NCBI GenBank assembly: GCA_035606355.1 | Contig: DATNFO010000024.1 | Span: 62,001 to 126,000, forward strand | Source of the DNA: Sulfopaludibacter sp035606355 | GTDB taxonomy: Bacteria; Acidobacteriota; Terriglobia; Bryobacterales; Bryobacteraceae | Direction of reading: 5' to 3' | DNA: 64,000 bases | Shown here: positions 19,237 through 29,462 of the stretch, piece after piece | Layout: every line of letters starts with the position of its first letter | Position numbering within the stretch: position 1 is the first letter of the stretch | The notes under the pieces: model-generated | What the model saw: the letters and a program-made list of their open reading frames with translations, nothing else | Told to the model about the DNA's origin: nothing | The model's database searches: none | Position numbers and translations under genes: made by a program

Positions 19237-21060
19237 TTACTTACACCCCGGCACAGCGAACGATCCGATCCTCGTCCGTGAAGTAGTTGCACCGCTTGCC
19301 AGGTAATTCCCCACGAACCAGAACGTGCAATCATCCGCGGGATCCACGGCGATGTTCGTGTAATCCTCCCACCGCAAGCTTCCCTGCTGCGACGCCTGGC
19401 CCTCAGCTAATACCGACTGATGAAATCCGAACTCGCCCTTGGGATCTTTAACCGCCCGTGCGGCGAATCGCTGACCCGGATAGTTCGGCACACCGCCAAA
19501 TGAGTAGCCCATCCCGATATTCCCCTTTTTGTCGAACGCCATGCTGCCCAGCCAGCGGTATAAGCCGTCGCTCGGCGCGTAAGTGCTCTGCTGATACAGC
19601 ACCGGATTGCGCTGCTTATCCAACCGGAACTCATACCACCGCACGCCGCCGCCGTGCGCGGAAGTATCGATGGAATGCTCCGCCAGCAGCGCCTCATGGT
19701 CGCCGAAGTTGCGGTATACCAGCCGCTGAATCAACTTATCGCCCTGCGAATCCAGGCGCCGCTCCGTTCCGGGCTGCGACACGCAGTTACTCAATTGTCC
19801 GTCGCACAGGTAATGATACGGAGCCACCGGGATCTTCTGCGGTTCCGATATCGTTGTCTTCGATGGATCGTTCCAATCCACGTGCACCTTATAGTAGTAA
19901 ATGCCGTCATCCTCGAAGATTTTCATAAGCTGAGTTCCGCCCGTGGACATCATGATGTTCGGCGCACCCTTCGGCGGAACGCGCTTGCCGTCCACGTCGC
20001 TGTTCAACATGAACACACCGCCATCGATGATCACGCATTGCTCGGTAGCCGGGAGTCCCTTCAGCATCTTCTCCCGATCCGCAATGCAGTCATGCTTCTG
20101 AGTAATTACTTCCGGCAGTAAGTTGTCGCTCGTGCTCGTCGGATTATAGTAACCGTCCGGCCAAACCGCGGGACGCGGATAATCCGGAAACAGTGGACGC
20201 TGATACTCGTAGCGATAATACGAACCCAACGGGTCGTTCGTCGCACTCACCGCATAACACATGGCGTACCCGCCCTCCGGGTTACCCTGCGGACGGGTAA
20301 AGATCGGAAGAACGAACAGCCAGCGGTCGGCAAGCTGGTCATATCGCACAACAGTGTCGCTCGTATTGGTGGTCCCGCAGCGATTGCCGAAAGCGGTGAA
20401 GATCGTGTTATTAGGGACCGGGCCGTACAGCAGCTTGCCCTTCTTGTCGAAGATGGCGAAACTGCCGTCCAACACTTCAAAAACATGCTGCGGACCCACG
20501 GCAAGGCTGATATCGATACCGCCGCGGCGTCCGCCACGCCCCGCGGGCGCGTCGTCGGCCGCGTTCTCCGCGCCGGGAAAAATGCGGCCCGTAAAGCCTT
20601 CGCCCAATCCATCGAAGGCAACGGCCGGCGCAATCGCGGCGCGCTTACCTTCAGCTTTCTGCTCGATTGCTGCGGCGGCCGGCGGAATATCCGGTGTCGG
20701 CGGAGGCGGCGGAACCGGCGGCGGCCCACCCGCGCGCGCTCCCCGGCCGCCTCTACCTGCGCCGGCGGGCCGCGGCGGCGGAAGATTCGGCGGAGTGGCG
20801 CTCAAACCTGTTCCGGGCCCTTTCACACTTCCGGCCGTATCATCCTTACTGACCACCGCCGGATGGATGACGACCTTTTTGTTCGGAATGAACTGAGGGA
20901 TGTCGACCAGCGCCGGCGACGCATCGAACGCCACCGCCATTCGCGAAATCGCGCCATGCACGGCCGGCACTTTTGGCTTCGCAGGCCCAGCCGTCAACAG
21001 GCAGGCGTAAGCCGCCGCCCCAAACCCGACGGCCGAAGCCGCCAGAGTACGTCGTTGCAT
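19237..21060 (-). CDS. Large secreted protein of unknown function
   Basis: 607 residues with an N-terminal export signal (about 1-27). A Pro/Gly/Arg-rich linker (about 90-130, with PPPVPPPPPTP) precedes a folded domain rich in Tyr, Trp and Asp (about 165-600): DISLAVGPQHVFEVLDGSFA, YDQLADRWLFVLPIF, RWLGSMAFDKKGNIGMGYS. The repeated strand pattern suggests a beta-propeller, but no catalytic motif is recognised. Ten or so Cys residues fit an extracytoplasmic location. It lies 28 nt after the lacI-type gene on the same strand and has a strong AGGGAGGGG ribosome-binding site, so it is probably transcribed with the regulator. Confidence 0.75.
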   Translation of the reverse strand: MQRRTLAASAVGFGAAAYACLLTAGPAKPKVPAVHGAISRMAVAFDASPALVDIPQFIPNKKVVIHPAVVSKDDTAGSVKGPGTGLSATPPNLPPPRPAGAGRGGRGARAGGPPPVPPPPPTPDIPPAAAAIEQKAEGKRAAIAPAVAFDGLGEGFTGRIFPGAENAADDAPAGRGGRRGGIDISLAVGPQHVFEVLDGSFAIFDKKGKLLYGPVPNNTIFTAFGNRCGTTNTSDTVVRYDQLADRWLFVLPIFTRPQGNPEGGYAMCYAVSATNDPLGSYYRYEYQRPLFPDYPRPAVWPDGYYNPTSTSDNLLPEVITQKHDCIADREKMLKGLPATEQCVIIDGGVFMLNSDVDGKRVPPKGAPNIMMSTGGTQLMKIFEDDGIYYYKVHVDWNDPSKTTISEPQKIPVAPYHYLCDGQLSNCVSQPGTERRLDSQGDKLIQRLVYRNFGDHEALLAEHSIDTSAHGGGVRWYEFRLDKQRNPVLYQQSTYAPSDGLYRWLGSMAFDKKGNIGMGYSFGGVPNYPGQRFAARAVKDPKGEFGFHQSVLAEGQASQQGSLRWEDYTNIAVDPADDCTFWFVGNYLASGATTSRTRIGSFAVPGCK

Positions 21061-21088
21061 TTGTCCCCTCCCTAAACTAGGGCGTCAA

Positions 21089-22075
21089 TCAAACCGGCGC
21101 CGGTCCCGTGCTTTGTCGAATTACTAAGTCCGTCTGAACTTCGTAATCGCCACCCGGCGATTCGTGGATCAGGCTCCACAGCGACTGAAACGCCAGGCGG
21201 CCGATCTCTTCGCGCGGCACTGCGATAGTAGTAAGTGCCGGCTGGGTAAACTGCGCGAAGTTGATATTGTCGAAGCCGATGACCGATAGGTCTCCCGGCA
21301 CTGCAATCTGACGGTCGAAAGCATAGTGGAGCGCGCCAATCGCCATCAGGTCATTGGCCGTCATGATCGCCGTGGCAGCAAAGCCGCCGAGCACGCGCGA
21401 GGCTCCAAAATAGCCGCCCTGCACGGTGAAATCGGAATCGAACAGCCGCGTCTCCATGCCGCACGCGGCCGCGCACTCCTGGAACAACTTCTTGCGCCGC
21501 TGCGCGAACATGCCGTCCGCCGGACCCGAGATGAACCCGACCTTCTTATGGCCCAGCGCCGCCAGGTGGTTGACGGCTTCCTGAATCCCGTGCCGCTGCT
21601 CAATAGCGATGTTCGATAGGTTCTCGCCCGGACCGCCAAACCCGAGATATGCCGCCGCGATGCCCTTTTTTGTGATGAATTCCTTCAAGGGAGCATCTAC
21701 CTGCGACGTCAGAAACGCGATCCCCGGAGCGCGTAGCCCCAGCAGCCGCTCCACCAGTGAGCGCGTCCGGTGCGGATCGTTATTGCCGTCCATTGCCACC
21801 GTTTCCATGCTGTATAAAGCCGCTTCAGCCTGGAAGCTCTTAGTGATTTCCGGAAAGAACGGGTTCAACATGTCGGGGACGATCAGCCCGAGAATGGAGC
21901 TGTGCCCGAGTGCGAGGCTGCGTGCCGCCGTATTGGGCTGATACCCGAGCTCGCGCGCCGCCCACAAGACCCGCTGCTCAGTTTCGGGGCGCACTTTGCG
22001 CACGTCGTTGAGCACGTAGGATACGGTGGCGGCGGATACACCTGCCTTTTCGGCGACGTCCTTGATGGTTGCCAT
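21089..22075 (-). CDS. LacI-family transcriptional regulator
   Basis: 328 residues. The helix-turn-helix at the N-terminus (IKDVAEKAGVSAATVSYVLN) is followed by the hinge helix (NTAARSLALGHS) and a periplasmic-binding-protein-like sensor domain (about 62-328), with GLIVPDMLNPFF and GDLSVIGFDNINFAQFTQPALTT as typical core segments. It is divergent from the receptor gene at 22271. Two palindromes of LacI-operator type lie between them, one overlapping the receptor promoter, so it probably represses the receptor/peptidase/glycosidase cluster until a sugar or related ligand is present. It may also control itself. Confidence 0.93.
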   Translation of the reverse strand: MATIKDVAEKAGVSAATVSYVLNDVRKVRPETEQRVLWAARELGYQPNTAARSLALGHSSILGLIVPDMLNPFFPEITKSFQAEAALYSMETVAMDGNNDPHRTRSLVERLLGLRAPGIAFLTSQVDAPLKEFITKKGIAAAYLGFGGPGENLSNIAIEQRHGIQEAVNHLAALGHKKVGFISGPADGMFAQRRKKLFQECAAACGMETRLFDSDFTVQGGYFGASRVLGGFAATAIMTANDLMAIGALHYAFDRQIAVPGDLSVIGFDNINFAQFTQPALTTIAVPREEIGRLAFQSLWSLIHESPGGDYEVQTDLVIRQSTGPAPV

Positions 22076-22130
22076 TCCGGATTTTGGCCATGAACAGGTT
22101 GCCAGAATTGCCCGCTGCTGTCAAGGCTCG

Positions 22131-22190
22131 GTTAAACGTTTAAACAAATAAATGCAAGCGCTTGACAGCTTCATGCCTGTGACATATACT
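22131..22190 (+). promoter_or_regulatory. LacI operators and sigma70-type promoter of the receptor cluster
   Basis: TTAAACGTTTAA (22132-22143) and CAAGCGCTTG (22155-22164) are perfect palindromes with the central CG of LacI-type operators. A promoter with TTGACA (22162-22167), a 17-nt spacer and TATACT (22185-22190) overlaps the second palindrome. Binding there would block RNA polymerase. An AGGAGG site (22261-22266) precedes the receptor start. Confidence 0.8.
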
Positions 22191-22270
22191 TCCAGACACT
22201 TCTCTCGGGAGTTAATTTTGTTCACCGGGGTTGTCGTGTGATCCAAATACCCGGGCGTTTAGGAGGTTGA

Positions 22271-25200
22271 ATGCTTCAGAGGTTCTTGCGTGCTACTTCT
22301 TGCGCACTCGCTGCGTTATGCTTAACTGCCGTCGCGAGCGCACAACTTACAACAACAGGAATTCACGGCGTTGTCCGCGACCCATCCGGTGCGGTCGTCC
22401 CGGGCGCCACCGTTTCGGCTGTCGATACCGGAACCGGCCTTGAGCGAAAGACGACTGCTGCCGAAGACGGCGGGTTCGTCTTCCAGAACCTGCTCGCCGG
22501 CACGTACCGCGTTTCCGCTACCGCCAGCGGCTTTCAAACCGCGGTACTCAGCTCAGTCGTCGTCGATACCGGCCGCGTAACCGACGTCGCCATCAAATTG
22601 GATATCGGTGCGGCCACCGATCGAATCGAGGTTTCTGCAGCCGCGGCTCAACTCGAGACCACTTCCAACGAAGTCGGCACCACCATCAACAACAAGAACA
22701 TCGCCAATTTGCCGTACTCCAGTTTGGATTCACTCAACTTCGCGCTGCTGATGGCCGGAGCGCAGGGCGGCAACGGCGGCAGCACCTTCAATAACCTGCC
22801 GAACGCCTCCATGGCTATCACGATTGACGGCATGGACAACAACTCCGAGCGCTTCAAGAGCGGCGGCACCAGCTTCTATGCATTTGCGCCAGAGCGCATC
22901 GGCTCCACGGAAGAAGTCACCGTCTCGACGACGGGCTTGGGCGCGGACGCCTCCGCAATGGGCGCAATGAGCATCCGGTTCACCACCAAGCGCGGCACCG
23001 AACAGTACCACTTCAGCGTGGGTGAGCAACTCGTTAACGAAGATCTCAACGCAAATACCTGGTTCAACAATCTCCGCGGACAGAGGATTTCCAAGAGCAG
23101 GCAGAACAACCCTTACGGCGGGATTGGCGGTCCACTGATCCCCTTCAGCGACAAGTGGCGCCACAAGCTGTTCTTTTACGCCTACCTCGAAGCGCAGCCG
23201 CAGCCCGGATCGTCGATCTTAACCACTAAGGTTCTGACGAATGACGCCGCCCAGGGCGTCTTCACCTACAACGGCATCGATGGCCAGCAGCACACCGTCA
23301 ACCTGCTCACCGCCGCCGGCGCCGCCGGTTTCAAGAGCACCATCGACCCGACGGTTGGCAAGATGATGTCCGACATCGCGGCTTCTCAGTCGCAAAGTAC
23401 GGGTTATCTTTCGATCACTGGCCAGCCTTACTGGAACACCATGCAGTGGAGGCAGGCGACCAACACGTTGCAGCTCTTCCCGTCGGCCCGCCTGGATTAT
23501 CAGATCACCCCGAAGATCGCATGGCACGGTTCCTGGAACCTGCGCTATCAGAACATCGATGGCAGCGCGCCGCCGTACCCCGGCGAAAATCAGTATGCCT
23601 TTACCAACGGCTACAAGATCACCACGTATGTCGCAACCATGGGTGTGGATTGGACAGTCACTCCGCACATGATCAACACGGTGAACTTCGGCGTTCAGAG
23701 CAATGGCGAGTATTTCTATCACGGCGCCGATCCGTCGCAGTGGGCGCCTTACGGCAACCGCGCGCTCTACTCTCCGCTGATCAATACCACCATTCCGAAC
23801 CCGGTGAGCGCCAACGTATTGCCGTTCATTCGCAACAATCCCGTCTACCAGGTTCGTGACGACGTGAACTGGGTCAAGGGCCGCCATACCATTCTGCTCG
23901 GCGGTATCTACAAGGCCACCCATTTCTGGGAAACTTCTTACGGCACGGCCGGCACGCCGACTTACACCCTCGGCATCGCCTCGGGCGACCCGGTTGTCAC
24001 CGCGCTGACCGCCGCACTTCCGGGCATCAACAATAGTAACGGCGACCTCACGAACGCCGAGAACCTGTATGCCCTGCTTACCGGCCGCGTGAGCAATATC
24101 AGCGGTAATGTGAACGTAGACGAAAAGTCGCACCAGTACACGCCGGGTCAGCCCAACACGCAACGCTGGGCCTATCGCACCGGCGGCCTCTACGCTCAGG
24201 ACAACTTCCGCATATCCTCGCGCCTCACCATCAACTACGGATTCCGTTGGGAGTTCGACGGCGCTGTGAATAGCTACAACGGCATCAACGCCGAGCCGGG
24301 CCCGGGTTCCTTCTACGGGCCGTCCAATGGGCTCTTTCAGCCTGGCGTCTTGAACGGCAACCTCAACCCGATGTACGTGGCTGTCTCGGCGCCGTACAAG
24401 AGCGACTTAGTCAATCCCGCGCCGAATTTCGGCTTCGCGTGGAATCCCGCCGGCAAGTCCGGCCTCCTCGGCAAGTTGCTGGGCGACAGCAAGACAGTAA
24501 TTCGCGGCGGCTTTTCCCTTGCTTACTACAACGAGGGAATGAACACCATCTCCAACACGATCTCCAACAACCCCGGCGCGACGCAGTCCATCTCGGCGAC
24601 GCCCGGCGGCCCCGGCTTCCCGTTGGGCGGTCTCAACCTCAGCTCTCCGGCGCCGCCCTACAACACATTCCCCTCCTCGTTCGGCTTCCCGTTCCCCGAA
24701 TCGCAGTTCGCGCTCAACGGCGGACAGACGCTCGGCTACGTCAATCCGAACCTTCGCTCCCCGTATACCGAGAATTGGAATATCGGCATACAGCGAGCCT
24801 TGCCTGGTAAGGTGGTCTTCGAAGCGCGCTATATCGCCAACAAGTCTACCCACATGTGGCATTACCAGAACATGAACGAGGTGAACATCTTCGAGAACGG
24901 CTTCCTGCCGCAGTTCATCCAGGCGCAGAACAACTACAACATCAATTTTGCTAACGGCAAGGGCGCGACGTTCGCCAACAACGGCCTTCCGGGTCAGGCT
25001 GCGTTGCCCATCTTCGACACCGCTTTCGGCGCCAACGGCAGCTTCGGTCCTCTCGCGGCCAGTTCCGGCTACACCAACAGCACATTCATTACTGACCTGC
25101 AGCAGGGACTTGCGGGAACGTTGGCTGGATCTCTGGCCAGCACCACCAGCACGAGCCCCGGTTACTACTGCCGCCTGGTTGGCGCAAATTTCGCGCCCTG

Positions 25201-26086
25201 CGCCTCCGCGGGCTTCACTACCAAGACAGCGTACCCGTTGAACTTCTGGACGCCCAATCCCTTCGCCAGCCGCCTGCAATACCAGGATTCCAACGGCGAC
25301 AACAACTACAATGGTCTGCAACTCGAAGCCCGTAAGGCCTTCAGCCACGGTTTGAGCTTCACGGGTAACTTCACCTGGAGCCACTCCATGGGCGATTTGT
25401 TGAACTCTAACGACCAGACCGCCACCTACCAGTGGTTCACGCAGCGCAATGCCCGCCTCAACTACGGTCCCTCGCCGTTCGACCATCGCCTCGCGTGGAA
25501 CTCGTTCTGGACGTGGGATCTTCCGATGGGCAAGGGTCGCGCCCTGAACCTGAACAACGCGATTCTCGATCGCATCGCCGGCGGCTGGACCATCGGCGGC
25601 GTGGAACAGATCTCCACCGGCGCTCCGAGCATCATCAGCAGCGGCCGGGACACGGTCAACAACCTGTCGCAGAGCGGTGTCGTTTTCGGCAACGGGCTCA
25701 CCCCGAGCCAACTGCAACATGACCTCGCCACTATTCCTAACAAGAATGTCGTGGTGGGCGGCAACCTCATATCAAACGTCGCGAGCATCGTCCAATCGAA
25801 CGGCACCGCCAACCCGACCTCCTATGCTCCGGCGTCCACCCCCGGCCAGTTCAGCCAGTTCGTCTACATGTATGCGAACAGCGGCTTCACGCTCAATATG
25901 AGCCTCAACAAAGCGGTTCGGATCAAGGAGCGCCTGAACGTGGGATTCCGCGTGGAGGCGATCAACTTCCTGAATCATCCGTTCTTCGGGCTCGGCAGCA
26001 ACTCGGTTACGGCGAACAGTTTCGGCCAGATCAGTTCGGCCAGCGGTAACCGCACCGTCCTGCTCCGCGCCTTCCTAAGCTGGTAA
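22271..26086 (+). CDS. TonB-dependent receptor-like protein with carboxypeptidase-regulatory domain (2)
   Basis: 1271 residues. A signal peptide (about 1-24) precedes the carboxypeptidase regulatory-like domain (GIHGVVRDPSGAVVPGATVS, to about 110). The plug domain follows (about 120-240; NNKNIANLPYSSLDSLNFAL), then a barrel of about 1000 residues ending RTVLLRAFLSW. No separate SusD-like partner is encoded nearby, which is usual for this acidobacterial family. Its promoter carries LacI operators, and the three downstream genes (Asp-box protein, S9 peptidase, GH31) follow on the same strand, so it is probably the uptake component of a carbohydrate or glycopeptide system. Confidence 0.9.
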   Translation: MLQRFLRATSCALAALCLTAVASAQLTTTGIHGVVRDPSGAVVPGATVSAVDTGTGLERKTTAAEDGGFVFQNLLAGTYRVSATASGFQTAVLSSVVVDTGRVTDVAIKLDIGAATDRIEVSAAAAQLETTSNEVGTTINNKNIANLPYSSLDSLNFALLMAGAQGGNGGSTFNNLPNASMAITIDGMDNNSERFKSGGTSFYAFAPERIGSTEEVTVSTTGLGADASAMGAMSIRFTTKRGTEQYHFSVGEQLVNEDLNANTWFNNLRGQRISKSRQNNPYGGIGGPLIPFSDKWRHKLFFYAYLEAQPQPGSSILTTKVLTNDAAQGVFTYNGIDGQQHTVNLLTAAGAAGFKSTIDPTVGKMMSDIAASQSQSTGYLSITGQPYWNTMQWRQATNTLQLFPSARLDYQITPKIAWHGSWNLRYQNIDGSAPPYPGENQYAFTNGYKITTYVATMGVDWTVTPHMINTVNFGVQSNGEYFYHGADPSQWAPYGNRALYSPLINTTIPNPVSANVLPFIRNNPVYQVRDDVNWVKGRHTILLGGIYKATHFWETSYGTAGTPTYTLGIASGDPVVTALTAALPGINNSNGDLTNAENLYALLTGRVSNISGNVNVDEKSHQYTPGQPNTQRWAYRTGGLYAQDNFRISSRLTINYGFRWEFDGAVNSYNGINAEPGPGSFYGPSNGLFQPGVLNGNLNPMYVAVSAPYKSDLVNPAPNFGFAWNPAGKSGLLGKLLGDSKTVIRGGFSLAYYNEGMNTISNTISNNPGATQSISATPGGPGFPLGGLNLSSPAPPYNTFPSSFGFPFPESQFALNGGQTLGYVNPNLRSPYTENWNIGIQRALPGKVVFEARYIANKSTHMWHYQNMNEVNIFENGFLPQFIQAQNNYNINFANGKGATFANNGLPGQAALPIFDTAFGANGSFGPLAASSGYTNSTFITDLQQGLAGTLAGSLASTTSTSPGYYCRLVGANFAPCASAGFTTKTAYPLNFWTPNPFASRLQYQDSNGDNNYNGLQLEARKAFSHGLSFTGNFTWSHSMGDLLNSNDQTATYQWFTQRNARLNYGPSPFDHRLAWNSFWTWDLPMGKGRALNLNNAILDRIAGGWTIGGVEQISTGAPSIISSGRDTVNNLSQSGVVFGNGLTPSQLQHDLATIPNKNVVVGGNLISNVASIVQSNGTANPTSYAPASTPGQFSQFVYMYANSGFTLNMSLNKAVRIKERLNVGFRVEAINFLNHPFFGLGSNSVTANSFGQISSASGNRTVLLRAFLSW

Positions 26087-26091
26087 TTAAA

Positions 26092-29000
26092 ATGAACCTA
26101 CGCTTCTCTCTTTATGCGTTGGTCCCGGCGGCACTGCTTCTTGCAGTGCCCGCCGGAGCCCAGCGCGGCGGCCGCGGCTTCGGCGGCGCATCCCTCCCGC
26201 AGGATCTCTCCTTCCGATTTATGGGTCCGGCTAACGGCAACCGCATCGCAGCGGCCGCCGGCGTAGTCGGCGATCCCAACACGAATTACGCGGGAGCCGC
26301 GTCCGGCGGTGTCTGGAAGACCACGGATAAAGGCGCCACCTGGACGCCTGTTTCCGATGCCATGCCCGTCGCCGCGATCGGCGCTCTCGCCGTCTCGCGG
26401 ACCGATCCCAAGCAGGTTTGGGCCGGCACGGGAGAAGCGTGGGCCATTCGCGATTCCGACATGATGGGCAACGGCATCTATAAATCCAGCGATGCCGGAG
26501 CCACGTGGCAGCACATGGGGCTCGATGAGACCGGCCGTATCGGGCGCATCATCGTTCACCCCACCGACGCCAATATCGTCTACGTCTGCGCTCTCGGCCG
26601 CACCACCGGGCCGCAACCAGAGCGCGGCGTTTTCAAAACCACGGACGGCGGCAAAACCTGGAACCGCATGCTCTTCGTCGATGGCAATACCGGCTGCTCC
26701 GGCCTCAACATCGATGAGAACGATCCCAACACGCTCTTCGCCGGCATGTGGCAGGTGGAGATGCACACCTACGCGATGTTCAGCGGCGGTCCCTCCAGCG
26801 GCGTCTATGTCACCCACGATGGCGGCGCGCACTGGACGCACATTGAAGGCCACGGTCTGCCGCACGCGCCCCTCGGTAAAATCGATGTCGCCCCCGCGCC
26901 CTCCAATTCCAAGCGCGTTTACGCCCTCATACAGACTGCCGACCAGGGCTCCATCTGGCGTTCCGACGATGGTGGCGCGAACTGGACCGCCGGAAGCTGG
27001 CAGCGCGAGCTCATCGGCCGCGCCGGGTACTACATCAAGCTCGCGGTAAATCCTAAGAATCCCGATGAAGTGCTCGTCGCCAACAGCAGCTTCTGGCAAT
27101 CCACGGACGGCGGGAAAACCTTCCGCACGCTCGGCTGGGGCGGCGATACGCACGACATCTGGATCGATCCCACGGACCCCAATCGCATCATGATGACGCA
27201 CGACGGCGGCATGTTCATGACCTTCGATCACGGTCAGACGTCGCAGCGCGTCACCCTGCCCATCGGCCAGATCTATCACGTCGCGGTGGACAATGATGTC
27301 CCCTATCACATCTACGGCAACATGCAGGACAACAGCACCATGCGCGGACTCAGCACCGTGCAGGAGCAGGGCGCCAATGTGCCCGGTCAAGCTCCGGCCG
27401 CGGGTGGCGGACGCGGTGGACGCGGCGGCGGACGTGGCGGCTTCGGCGGCGGCGCCGGCGGCGTTCAAGTCGGCCAGTGGGAACACAATCTGGGCGGTTG
27501 CGAATCCGGCTTCACGCTCCCCGATCTCACCAACACCGACATCATCTGGGCTTCCTGCTACGGCAACGAGGTCACGCGCTACGACGCGAAAACCAAGATC
27601 TCGCGCTCCATCAGCCCGTGGCTGCACACCCTCGATTCCGAACCGAACAAAGCCAAGTACCGCTGCCACTGGACCCCGCCGCTGGCCGTCGATCCGTTCG
27701 ACCATAACGCGGTCTACTACGGCTGCCAGGTCATCTTCCGCACCACCAACGGCGGCCAAAGCTGGAATACTATCAGCGAAGATCTCTCCACGCGCGACCC
27801 CAAGTACGTCGTGTCCTCCGGCGGCATCGTGCGCGATAACCTCGGGCAATTCTACGGCGAAGTGGTCTTCGCCATCGCGCCGAGCGAAATTCAGCGCGGC
27901 CTCCTCTGGGCCGGCACCAACGACGGCAAAGTCTGGTACACGCGCGATTCCCTCTCCTCCTCGCCGCACTGGACGGACGTTACGGCCAACATCAAGGGCC
28001 TGCCGCCGCTCGCCGTTATTTCCAAGATCGAGCCCGGACATTTCGATGCCGGCACCGCTTACGTCGCGGCCGATTTCCACCTTATGGACAACCGCGATCC
28101 GTGGATCTACAAAACCACGGACTTCGGCAAGACCTGGACGAAAATCACCGGCAATCTGCCGACGGGGCACCCGCTCGATTACGTCCGCGCCATCGCCGAA
28201 AATCCGAATCGCAAAGGCATGCTGTTCGCCGGTAGCGGCAACGCTCTGTTCTATTCCATGGACGACGGGCAGAACTGGAAACCGCTGCAGCAAGGCCTTC
28301 CGCATGCGCCCGTGAGCTGGATCGTGGTGCAGAAGCAGGCGCACGATCTCGTCATCTCCACCTACGGCCGCGGTTTCTACATCATGCATGACATCACTCC
28401 GCTGGAGCAGGGAGTGATGGAACCGAGCTTCAGCGAACCCACCGCGCTCATCGCGCCCCGGCCTGTCTTCCGCGAGCCGCGCGGCGCCAACGCCGAGATC
28501 AGCTTCAAGCTCGCGTCGGTCCCCAAGGGTCCGGTCCAATTCGAAGTCCTGGATGCCAAGGGCGCGGAAGTCACTAAGCTCGCCAATGTCACCGGGCACG
28601 CCGGCCTCAACCGCATCGCCGCCGATATCCGCTACGCCCCGCCGCGGCTCGTCGCTCTCCGCACTACGCCGCCCGAGAATCCGCACATTTGGGAGGAACC
28701 GCGCTTCCAAGGCCAGACCACGCGGCCCGTGACTCACTGGGGCATCGCCCAGGCCGAAGTCGGGCCCATTGCCGGACCCGGGGACTACACCCTCAAGATG
28801 ACCGTGGACGGCCAGAGCTTCACCAAGCCGCTGCACATCACCGTGCCCACAGGCTCGCACGGCACCGAAGCCGATCAGAAGGCCGCCGTGCAGCTTCAGC
28901 TCAAAGTCCGCGACGATATCAGCACCGTTTCGGACATGGGCAACCAGCTCGAATGGATGCGCAAGCAGCTCGAAGATCAGAAAAAGACGGAGCAGGGCAA

Positions 29001-29391
29001 GGATGCCATCCTCCGCGCCATGACGCAAATCGATCGTAAGCTGAAGGACGTCGAGCTGAAACTCATCACCGAGTCCGACATGCTCAGCGACGATAAGTAT
29101 TACCCTGAGCAGTATCAGCTCTACTTGAACTTCATTTGGCTGAACGGCGAGGTCGGCACTGGAGCTGGCGACGTCGCCGGAACGGGCGATTACGGCCCGA
29201 CCGAGACCGATACGGCCCTTGTCCTCGATCTCGAACGGCAGCTCCAGGCCGTAAAAACGCAGTACGCCTCGGTCATGGATAAGGATGTGCCGGCTTACAA
29301 CCAATCCGTCACGTCCAATGGTGTTGAGCCGCTGAAAACGACGGGAGCACCCCCGGCGCCGGCGAGAACCGGCCGGGGCGGCAACGAATAA
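26092..29391 (+). CDS. Secreted Asp-box (BNR/sortilin-like) beta-propeller protein
   Basis: 1099 residues with a signal peptide (about 1-23). At least nine Asp-box motifs of the S/T-x-D-x-G-x-T-W type are spread over residues 60-760: KTTDKGATW, KSSDAGATW, KTTDGGKTW, RSDDGGANW, RTTNGGQSW, KTTDFGKTW and others. They indicate one or two large beta-propellers of the VPS10/sortilin and BNR group. A Gly/Arg-rich insert (about 435-460) splits the propeller, and a charged helical stretch (about 935-985) lies near the C-terminus. Enzymatic activity is not proven by the motifs. It starts 5 nt after the receptor stop, so it is cotranscribed with it. Confidence 0.85.
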   Translation: MNLRFSLYALVPAALLLAVPAGAQRGGRGFGGASLPQDLSFRFMGPANGNRIAAAAGVVGDPNTNYAGAASGGVWKTTDKGATWTPVSDAMPVAAIGALAVSRTDPKQVWAGTGEAWAIRDSDMMGNGIYKSSDAGATWQHMGLDETGRIGRIIVHPTDANIVYVCALGRTTGPQPERGVFKTTDGGKTWNRMLFVDGNTGCSGLNIDENDPNTLFAGMWQVEMHTYAMFSGGPSSGVYVTHDGGAHWTHIEGHGLPHAPLGKIDVAPAPSNSKRVYALIQTADQGSIWRSDDGGANWTAGSWQRELIGRAGYYIKLAVNPKNPDEVLVANSSFWQSTDGGKTFRTLGWGGDTHDIWIDPTDPNRIMMTHDGGMFMTFDHGQTSQRVTLPIGQIYHVAVDNDVPYHIYGNMQDNSTMRGLSTVQEQGANVPGQAPAAGGGRGGRGGGRGGFGGGAGGVQVGQWEHNLGGCESGFTLPDLTNTDIIWASCYGNEVTRYDAKTKISRSISPWLHTLDSEPNKAKYRCHWTPPLAVDPFDHNAVYYGCQVIFRTTNGGQSWNTISEDLSTRDPKYVVSSGGIVRDNLGQFYGEVVFAIAPSEIQRGLLWAGTNDGKVWYTRDSLSSSPHWTDVTANIKGLPPLAVISKIEPGHFDAGTAYVAADFHLMDNRDPWIYKTTDFGKTWTKITGNLPTGHPLDYVRAIAENPNRKGMLFAGSGNALFYSMDDGQNWKPLQQGLPHAPVSWIVVQKQAHDLVISTYGRGFYIMHDITPLEQGVMEPSFSEPTALIAPRPVFREPRGANAEISFKLASVPKGPVQFEVLDAKGAEVTKLANVTGHAGLNRIAADIRYAPPRLVALRTTPPENPHIWEEPRFQGQTTRPVTHWGIAQAEVGPIAGPGDYTLKMTVDGQSFTKPLHITVPTGSHGTEADQKAAVQLQLKVRDDISTVSDMGNQLEWMRKQLEDQKKTEQGKDAILRAMTQIDRKLKDVELKLITESDMLSDDKYYPEQYQLYLNFIWLNGEVGTGAGDVAGTGDYGPTETDTALVLDLERQLQAVKTQYASVMDKDVPAYNQSVTSNGVEPLKTTGAPPAPARTGRGGNE

Positions 29392-29462
29392 AAGTAGCGG
29401 TAAGCGGCGCCTCCATGCGGGGCGCCGCTTCTGACGCAGCAGTAATTGAAGCAGGAGGTCCC

